A stretch of 64,000 nt of DNA from assembly GCA_029215795.1 (NCBI GenBank), contig JARDYH010000001.1, positions 184,891,654-184,955,653 on the forward strand, written 5' to 3'. Below the pieces are notes generated by a model. That model was not told where the DNA came from, searched no databases, and saw nothing but the letters and a program-made list of their open reading frames with translations. Shown here one piece after another: positions 1-64,000 of the stretch. How positions within the stretch are numbered: the first letter of the stretch is position 1; each line of letters starts with the position of its first letter. A program made the translations under genes and the position numbers. Source of the DNA: Anniella stebbinsi (lineage: Eukaryota; Chordata; Lepidosauria; Squamata; Anniellidae).

Positions 1-20
1 GAAGGAGAGGAAGGGCGATC

Positions 21-57671
<57,651 letters not shown>

Positions 57672-57940
57672 TCAGACATATGGTTCATGGACCCAAAGCC
57701 CTCATTTCCCCCGTTTCTTAAAAACGCTGTTCTTTTAATTCTGACCCCACCCCACTTTTGGGGTGGTTTTCATGCTTGACCGGTTCACATGTATCACCTT
57801 TCTATTAATTTTGAAAATGTTCATTGCAAAAGTATTGTTGCTTATATCTACTTAGTTGCAGCTTACAGCTGTAGAAAGATGTTCCTGATGTACTTGTTTA
57901 TAAACAAAAATAATATCCAGCTGAAAATGTATTTCTTCCA

Positions 57941-57946
57941 AATAAA
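57941..57946 (+). terminator. Proximal poly(A) signal AATAAA
   Basis: Canonical hexamer 270 nt after the stop codon, followed by GT-rich sequence (TTTTGTTTTTGTC) about 20 nt downstream, as expected for a cleavage site. Confidence 0.75.
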
Positions 57947-58084
57947 AGTCTGTAGTCCACAGATCTTTTGTTTTTGTCAGCGTGATTGAGAAACTTAATG
58001 ACTAGACTCGCTAGTAAGTACACACTGCAGCTTTCATAGGCTGTTGAGAAAAAATTCCGGAAAGACAGATAATACTATGATTGG

Positions 58085-58085
<1 letters not shown>

Positions 58086-58122
<37 letters not shown>
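58086..58122 (+). repeat. (TA)n microsatellite
   Basis: About 18 uninterrupted TA units, within the extended 3'UTR. Confidence 0.97.
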
Positions 58123-58124
<2 letters not shown>

Positions 58125-58307
58125 TTCTATACAATATTTATATTCTGCAGTAAATTGAACTTGAGCACATCACTTGTATTTATGAGCAGTGTATTTATAG
58201 AATACACTCAATGTTTTCTGAAGTAACAACTTCTTGAACATTGTAATTTAATGCACTGTATGTAACACTTAAGTGGTCATGATTTCTGGTACTTATTTAT
58301 ATGAACA

Positions 58308-58313
58308 AATAAA
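58308..58313 (+). terminator. Distal poly(A) signal AATAAA
   Basis: Second canonical hexamer, followed by the T/G-rich TTTATTTCTTTTGGTG. It could give a longer mRNA. Confidence 0.5.
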
Positions 58314-58489
58314 GTTTATTTCTTTTGGTGCTGGGCAGACATAGTAGAGTATTTTTTCTTAAAGTAACTAAAATGTCTTAAAAGAAACATTTTTCTTTTA
58401 TTTCCATATTTTAATCTGTAAATAAAAATGTAATCAAGCATTGCTGTGACATATTGTTAGGGCCAATGGGATTGTGAAATGGTTACAAC

Positions 58490-58815
58490 TCTAATATAGT
58501 AACAGTGCAATCATCGGTATGTCTACTCAGAAGTAAGTACCAGTGAGTTCAATGAAAATTTACTCCCAAATAAGTGTGCATAGTATTACAGCCTAAATGT
58601 ACCATTTATATAATGTTGTAGAGTGTACAAAGCTCTCCACAGAAGTACTCTCTCTGTAATATTTTAATTAAAATGTTCAAATAAGAGGTAGAAAAATCAA
58701 CTAGCTAGAAAAAATGTGAATTCTAAGATCTTACCCCATTGAAATGAATGGGACTTAAACTAATTATCTTATGTTCCATTCATTTCAATGGAGTAGGACT
58801 TGAGAGTTCACCATT
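58490..58815. repeat. Squamate dispersed repeats with an internal hairpin
   Basis: 58495-58595 is a plus-strand copy of the repeat at 20540 (GTGCAATCATCGGTATGTC, CTACTCAGAAGTAAGTACC). 58735-58795 holds CATTGAAATGAATGGGA and its inverse TCCATTCATTTCAATGG about 20 bp apart. Confidence 0.6.
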
Positions 58816-59452
58816 TTTCTAGGTAGTGGATTTTTCAATAGGTCTATTCCAAGTAGGGCCTAGGTTAAATTTTATCCTAAGTTTTTTGTGCTCAAAATGT
58901 TATTTTTATTTTCCCCTGAATTGTGGTGGAGTAGCACTATTTTTGTAGCACTTGTTCATTGACGTTGCTGCCTTCAGAAAAACTGTTCATCAAAGTTTGG
59001 ACCCAGTTCACTCCTGCCTAGAAAAATTTAAGAGTGATATGCAACTCAATTCCTACTTAGAGTAGACCCATTGAAACGAACAGGGCTTTAGTTAGAGATG
59101 AGTTAGATCTATTTCAATCGGTCTGCTCATTTCCCCCTAAAGTGTTTTGTGCAACAAATATATTTCAGAAGTGTGATAGAGCTATGTTTGTAAGAAAATT
59201 GACATTTCTGTCATCAGGACAAGTGGACGTCAAAGTCTGGATTCAGTTTATTGCTACCAACAAAAGTGGTGAAACGAAATGTAAAGGTAAAATCCAACCT
59301 AGGTTCTGTGTTCAGTAGACTCAGAAAGGAATAGGAATTAAGTTAGAGCTGACTAATTTCAGTGCCGTTGATTGGGCTGGTCCCCCAAACTTGTTTTGTG
59401 CTGCAAACCATTTTTTAAAAAAATTCCCTGAGGTGTAATAGAGCTGTATTTC

Positions 59453-59612
59453 ATAGAATAGTAGAGTTGGAAGGGGCCTATAAGGCCATCCAGTCCAACC
59501 CCCTGCTCAATGCAGGAATTTACCTTAATGCATCCCTGACAGATGGTTGTCCAGCTGCCTCTTGAAGGCCTCTAATGTGGGAGAGCCCACCACCTCCCTA
59601 GGTCATTGGTTT
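59453..59612 (-). repeat. CR1 3'-end fragment (minus)
   Basis: TTCATAGAATAGTAGAGTTG, GGCCTATAAGGCCATCCAGT and the block ending CACCACCTCCCTAGGTCATT match the copy at 870 and the inverse of 54066-54430. Confidence 0.9.
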
Positions 59613-59949
59613 CTAAGACAATTGGCATTGATGACCTCAGGACCAGCGAACATCAAAAATTGCATTCATTTTACAGTGGGGGTGTGTGGCTTGGCTCTGT
59701 CCAAGATGGAGGCCTAAGCATTTGGGGACTTGCATTAAGCACTATTAAAAGTGGGGGTAATAGTGAGGGGATGCAACAGAGACAGCAGTCAAGGAGGGAA
59801 GTGGCAAGAAAATAGGGTCTATGGGGCCTTGATCCTGACAGTTTTTTTACAGTGCAGATGAAACTGAGAAGGACATAATGGTGTGGACAAAGCCTAAAGG
59901 AGAGAAAAAACAACAGGGAGCCAGAGGAGGCTGTTCGCAACCAGGATCT

Positions 59950-60285
59950 CCTTCAATAACTCAAGCAATTAAAACATGATTTAATGGAAATCATGTTTTA
60001 ATTGCAAATAAAACATGATTTAACGTAAATCATGTTTTAAATGCTAGAAGGCACGGTAAAAGCATTAGCCACCAATCAAGCTGAAACTGCCATATCAGCA
60101 AATACAGCTCTGAAAATGGGGATAAAATCACAGTCCCGAATTAAGAAAATGGCAGATGCGGTGAGGGATTTCTACATTCAGCTTGAGGACCAGCAAGATC
60201 GTGGCAGACATCAAAATTTCAGGGTGTGAGGGATCCCAGAAAGAAAGGACGGGGGGAGACATGATCAATTTCAGAACCTGGCTAT
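59950..60285 (+). pseudogene. L1 LINE ORF1 relic, central part
   Basis: Reads ALKMGIKSQSRIKKMADAVR, then QLEDQQDRGRHQNFRV and (past one stop) GIPERKDGG. This is the end of the coiled coil and the start of the RNA-binding domain of L1 ORF1. Just upstream (59960-60045) two hairpins of AAAACATGATTTAA / TTAAATCATGTTTT type stand in tandem. Confidence 0.65.
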
Positions 60286-60980
60286 GTAATACCAAATTTG
60301 TTATATATGTAAGAATACATGTACAGGAAAAACAACAAGGAATCTTAAGATCAGAATAGGAGAACCTATTAGCAATATTAAACGTGAAAGTGTGGGAGCA
60401 CCACTAGTACAGCACTGGAAAGGTAAATCTCATAAGAGATCTCTCATGTTGGGCAACAGAAACAGTAAAGAAAAAGACTGATAGAATCCTGTTGGAGAGA
60501 GAGAGAGAGACAAGGTGGATTCTCAGGCTAAATACAGTTACTCCCTTTAGCCTTAATTAGTCTCTCAATCTTACCATACTGCTTTGAAAAACAGCTGTTT
60601 CCAATTATTTACTGTGGGTTTAGATACCCGGCATCTTTTTCTGTAATTAGCAAATCATAGGAGACTCTGCGTCCATAAGAGAATTGATATCTCACTTTTG
60701 TTTAAGTATGTTTACTTTCATATACGTGTTAAGGTAGAAATAATCTTTATGTTGTGAGCCTCTCACTATCCATGTTTTTAAAGTTTTTTTTTTTAAAAAA
60801 GTTTATGTGTAAGTATTGACAATAACTTTTAACATGTTGATGTATACTGAACGAATTATTGTGATTGACAATGATGACCTTTTGCCTTTGTAAGTAGCAT
60901 ACAATATATTATTTCTTTTAGATTATCCTGAGGAAGGACCTTAGGATCCAAAACACGTTGGTAATTATTTTTAATAAACC
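60285..60980 (+). mobile_element. Penelope-like element 3' fragment (GIY-YIG endonuclease), nested in L1 ORF1
   Basis: In one frame 60300-60440 reads CTGKTTRNLKIRIGEPISNI and, a few residues on, APLVQHWKGKSH. This resembles the 'Y.GKT.R.L..R..EH...I' core of Penelope GIY-YIG domains. About 60480 reads RILLERETRWILRLNTV, the C-terminal 'E..WI..L.T' motif. The first GIY/YIG tyrosines are lost. 60928-60960 (CTGAGGA ... CCAAAACACGTTGG) is the kind of 3' end seen in these elements. L1 ORF1 resumes after about 60985. Confidence 0.65.
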
Positions 60981-60989
60981 ACATCTCCA

Positions 60990-61416
60990 TTTTCACCCCT
61001 TTGCCTCTGGCTTTTTTGGCTTTCTAAACTTAGGAACCCAGATCTCAGGAGATGACATAGAGAGGGCGCATAGATCCTTGGGGAGGGCAAACAACAAAGG
61101 TGGTCCCCTGAGGGATATTATTGTATGCTTTGAACGATATAGGAAGAAATAGCAGGTATATAATGCTTTGTGCAATCTCTGTACTATCAAATATGAGGAT
61201 GTAGGCATTCAGATTTACCAGGACTTATGCCCAGACTCCCTAGCATGTTGTAAACATTTTAAACTTTTCACGGATGTCCTCTGTATGGCCAAAATTTGCT
61301 ACCAGTGGGGCTTCCCCTTCAAACTAGTGGTTCACAGGGGGGCACAGCAGGGGCAAAGTATATTTCTAGGTGGGCAGGCCATGTCCCACATGTTAAGATC
61401 GCTGAAAGAAAAATAA
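60990..61416 (+). pseudogene. L1 LINE ORF1 relic, C-terminal domain
   Basis: Reads QISGDDIERAHRSLG and LRDIIVCFERYRKK, then NLCTIKYEDVGIQIYQDL and ICYQWGFPFKLVV. These are the end of the RNA-recognition domain and the C-terminal domain of L1 ORF1, with one frame change near 61150. It is the continuation of 59950-60285. Confidence 0.75.
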
Positions 61417-61419
61417 CGG

Positions 61420-62830
61420 TATATCTCATGTTAAAACTGCCATCCAAACTATATATTCTGAAATAAATCATATATTGATTAATTTAGGGTTTTTTTTTAT
61501 ATAGCATGTATTAGCCAAATTCAAATTACAGTAAAGAAAAAGGGGTTTCAAACAAAGTAGAGTCACTACACACGTATTTCCTTGACATACAGATTAAACA
61601 GAATACTTTCTTTAGAAAACAGTTATGTTTCAACCAGTGCAGGCAGAACCAGGAAGGTAGACTCTTAGTGTAAGGAAAGTAAGAGCAAACTGAGACACCT
61701 GGTCCCTGTACACCTAGGAAACCTAATGCAAGTTGTTGTGTATCTAAATAATAGCCAGTTGATTAGATTGTCACTAACTGAGAGGGAATATAGAAGTATG
61801 TAGATCTAAAGAAACTAGATTTGTGGGGCGGAAAGTGGTTTCACTGGAGGCAGAGCCAAGGGGATCACAGAAACCTCTTCAGAATAACACAGAGAAAGCA
61901 ATTTGTGGCAGAGCCTACTCACTTTAAGGAAAGGGAGGTGGGAAAGAAAGAAACCCATTTCACACACGGAAACTGAGGCAGCAGGCAAATAAGAGTCAAT
62001 GACTGCAAGAGAGTGAGTTTGGGTTACATAATTGCAGCATAGTAAATTCCCAGAACCAATAGAGAGCAGGCTTTTTAAGTGCCTTAGAACAACACAATTT
62101 ATCCAGGGTATGTCACAACACAGAGAAAAGCATTTATAGACATGCCCACGGAAGAAAGTAAAACGAGGATCCATGAAATTATCAGGATCTTCATGGATCC
62201 TCATGATTTCATATGTTTAAAGAGGACACCCACAAAACCACCATCCAATCACAGAGCACATCTGCTGCCATGGACTGAACTACTAAAATCAGGGATCCAC
62301 CACTCGTGGGTGTAGCCACAATGCAAAAACATGGAAAACAGGCAAGGCTCCTCAGGGATCCTCATGATAAGATTTTTACAGAGCAACACCCTGAAACCAC
62401 AATCCAATCACAGAGCCCATCGGCCTCCACAGACTGATCTGATTGCACAGGTTGTCAGCTAAAATTTCATCCTGGAAAGCATTAGTACAGCAACTGAAGA
62501 CACCCCGTTGGCACTTAATTCCCTAGGAACACCAGAAGCAATTCCTGGATAAACTGGAAGCATTAATTTGCCAAGTCTACCAGAGTTACAGAGTTGCAGT
62601 GGTCTATGCTTTTTAAGAAACGGAAGCTGGGAAAAGTTACCACCTACAAGAAGTGCTTTCATACCTGCAATGAAGCGAGTCAACTACCTGGTCATGATCT
62701 GGAGCCAAGCTGAACAATCATGGCCCATCATTCCATCTGGACAGGGATGAAACATGGAGGATGGACAAATAGTGTCATTTGTAGGTCTTCAATCACAGCT
62801 GGAGGCTTTGATTGCATGTAGGTAGATTTA
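61420..62830. other. Downstream intergenic sequence with a diverged tandem duplication
   Basis: No gene. 62225-62275 (CCATCCAATCACAGAGCAC) and 62400-62450 (CAATCCAATCACAGAGCCC) belong to two tandem units of about 175 bp, and GGATCCTCATGAT also recurs in both. 62160-62210 contains a dyad around GGATCCATGAAATTATCAGG. Confidence 0.5.
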
Positions 62831-62999
62831 TTAGGACCAGTTTTGGAATGTCTGTGCAAGCAGTTCTCTGTCAGAGTTTCTCACAGGAGTTGCTTGCTGC
62901 ACTCCCTGGCTCGGCCTTGAAGCTGCTAGTTCTCCAGGAACTTGGGAGCGTTTTGATAAGGTGGGGGCCACTTGGGTGAGGGTGTCATTCAGATTGTAG

Positions 63000-63075
63000 C
63001 ATCAACTTAGTTATTATTATTTAAATATTTATTTATATCCTGCCTTTTTCCCAATAATGGGACTCAAGGCGGCTT
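63000..63075 (-). repeat. tRNA/MIR-like SINE tail (minus), truncated
   Basis: TTTATTTATATCCTGCCTTTTTCC is the same start as the SINEs at 19011 and 37042, but only the first 70 bp are present. Confidence 0.55.
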
Positions 63076-63109
63076 AGTTGGGTTGTGCAGTCCCACCCTA
63101 TTCTCACAT

Positions 63110-63800
63110 GGGCATGTTTTACAGGTCACAGGACCTGTCAAGGGGCTTTGAATAGGCCAGGCCCCGGGTATAAGACAGACAGCAAAAGCGGAAGAGCTTT
63201 TGCTAGGTATCATCTTTCGACGCAAGGCCTGAAATCCCTCCTGTTGGATTCTGTTTGGGACTTTGGAAGCACTCTGCACATGCTCTCTCTCTTGCTATTT
63301 GGACTCTGGATTTCTAAGGATTGTGCCATGGAAAGTACTGGGAGGCTTTTCATAGACTTAGACTTGTGTTTGCTGAGGATTGTGTGTTTGTTGCCAGACT
63401 CAGGTGGCAGGGAGTTGCCAGTCCTTAGCAGAAGGATGGGACTCCTGTGCCTGAGGTTTTACCTTCCTTGTGATCATGCTTACCCCAAGACAGCTCAGTG
63501 TTCAGCCGGCTGGGTCTGATTGGTGCATGATTAGTCTCTGCCCGGCTCTGGTGGCTCAGCGCATAAGTGTTTTCCCCTCCCTGGTATCTTGTTTAGGCTT
63601 TGGCCATGCCCCCTCCCCTCCAAGTGATTGCCTGAAGGATCATATCAGGAAAGGAACCTAAAGCTTTCTGACCATCATTCAGCTTTAAGTAGTGTTGTTT
63701 GGAGAATGTAACCATTGCACTTTTTACCATGTGATTTCCTCAATAAAAAGAAGTCTCAACGACTGTCTCGTGTCAGTTTGCCAGCACGTGTGAATGCCAG
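63110..63800 (+). repeat. LTR-like sequence, copy B
   Basis: Counterpart of 5300-6260: TATA-like GGGTATAAGAC at about 63166, TTTGCTAGGTATCATC, GGAAAGTACTGGGAGGCTTT, AATAAA at 63742 and CGTGTCAGTTTGCC at about 63768-63781. No internal retroviral or gypsy genes are seen next to it, so it is a solo-LTR-like remnant. Confidence 0.5.
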
Positions 63801-64000
63801 AGGGAACAAGCATGCTCAGGACAAATAGCTCCCATTCTCTGCAAAATGCCATGTGCTCCAGATTCCATTCTGCAGTTGATAAAATGCTAGTGTGTGAAGA
63901 ACAGATGCAGTCTACCGTGTAAATGTTTAGCAAACAACCTACTTTGTACAGATATGTTTGAGTGTGGAGGAAACAATGAACTCTGTGATAAAGATTTTCA

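Larger units (their letters stand above)
57672..58330 (+). other. SUCLA2 3'UTR (one short and one extended form possible)
   Basis: AT-rich, repeat-poor sequence follows the stop. A first AATAAA lies at 57941-57946 and a second at 58308-58313, giving 3'UTRs of about 290 nt or about 655 nt. The extended form would include a (TA)n run at 58086-58122. A further AATAAA at 58422 is possible but less likely. Confidence 0.7.

Noticed and set aside
58420..64000. A second host gene downstream of SUCLA2
   Set aside because: Only L1, Penelope-like, CR1 and LTR-like remnants are seen; no exon-like conserved frames with splice signals.

Overview
The window is vertebrate nuclear DNA. It almost certainly comes from a squamate reptile (lizard or snake), judging by the repeats: degenerate CR1, L2-like and L1 LINEs, DIRS-type and Penelope-like elements, hAT elements, tRNA-derived SINEs and palindromic MITEs. 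The species cannot be named from the sequence alone.

The only host gene I can support is SUCLA2 on the + strand, the ADP-forming beta subunit of mitochondrial succinyl-CoA synthetase. It appears complete: 11 coding exons from the ATG at 21 to the TGA at 57669-57671 join in phase into 1407 nt (468 codons plus stop). Nine of the ten introns are GT-AG; intron 4 has a GC donor. The mitochondrial presequence, ATP-grasp half, Mg-nucleotide ligands and C-terminal ligase/CoA domain are all recognisable. Only 20 nt precede the ATG, so the promoter lies mostly outside the window. Poly(A) signals lie at 57941 and 58308.

Region by region. 1-3300: exon 1, a CpG-rich intron start, then small repeats. 3474-21954 (intron 2): a CR1 split by a 2.46 kb element (4287-6748), an L2-like LINE split by a 2.98 kb inverted-repeat element (9542-12524), and several palindromic MITEs. 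22-26 kb: exons 3-6. 26-39 kb (intron 6): L1, L2, DIRS, CR1 and hAT relics. 39.3-39.8 kb: exons 7-8. 39.8-47.3 kb (intron 8): a CR1, a DIRS-like pol relic and a SINE palindrome. 47.3-57.7 kb: exons 9-11, with at least three copies of an 'ACCCATNATGGGT' element family and a Myb/SANT-like transposon ORF. 58.3-64 kb: downstream DNA with an L1 ORF1 split by a Penelope-like element, and an LTR-like sequence.

No CRISPR, operon, rRNA or intact tRNA gene is present. The most unusual structures are two large elements sharing CTAGGGGTGTG-type termini and 6-bp flanking duplications, a DIRS relic that keeps its terminal and internal complementary regions, and a related group of palindrome-rich nonautonomous elements. 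All repeat names rest on motif and structure recognition, not database comparison.
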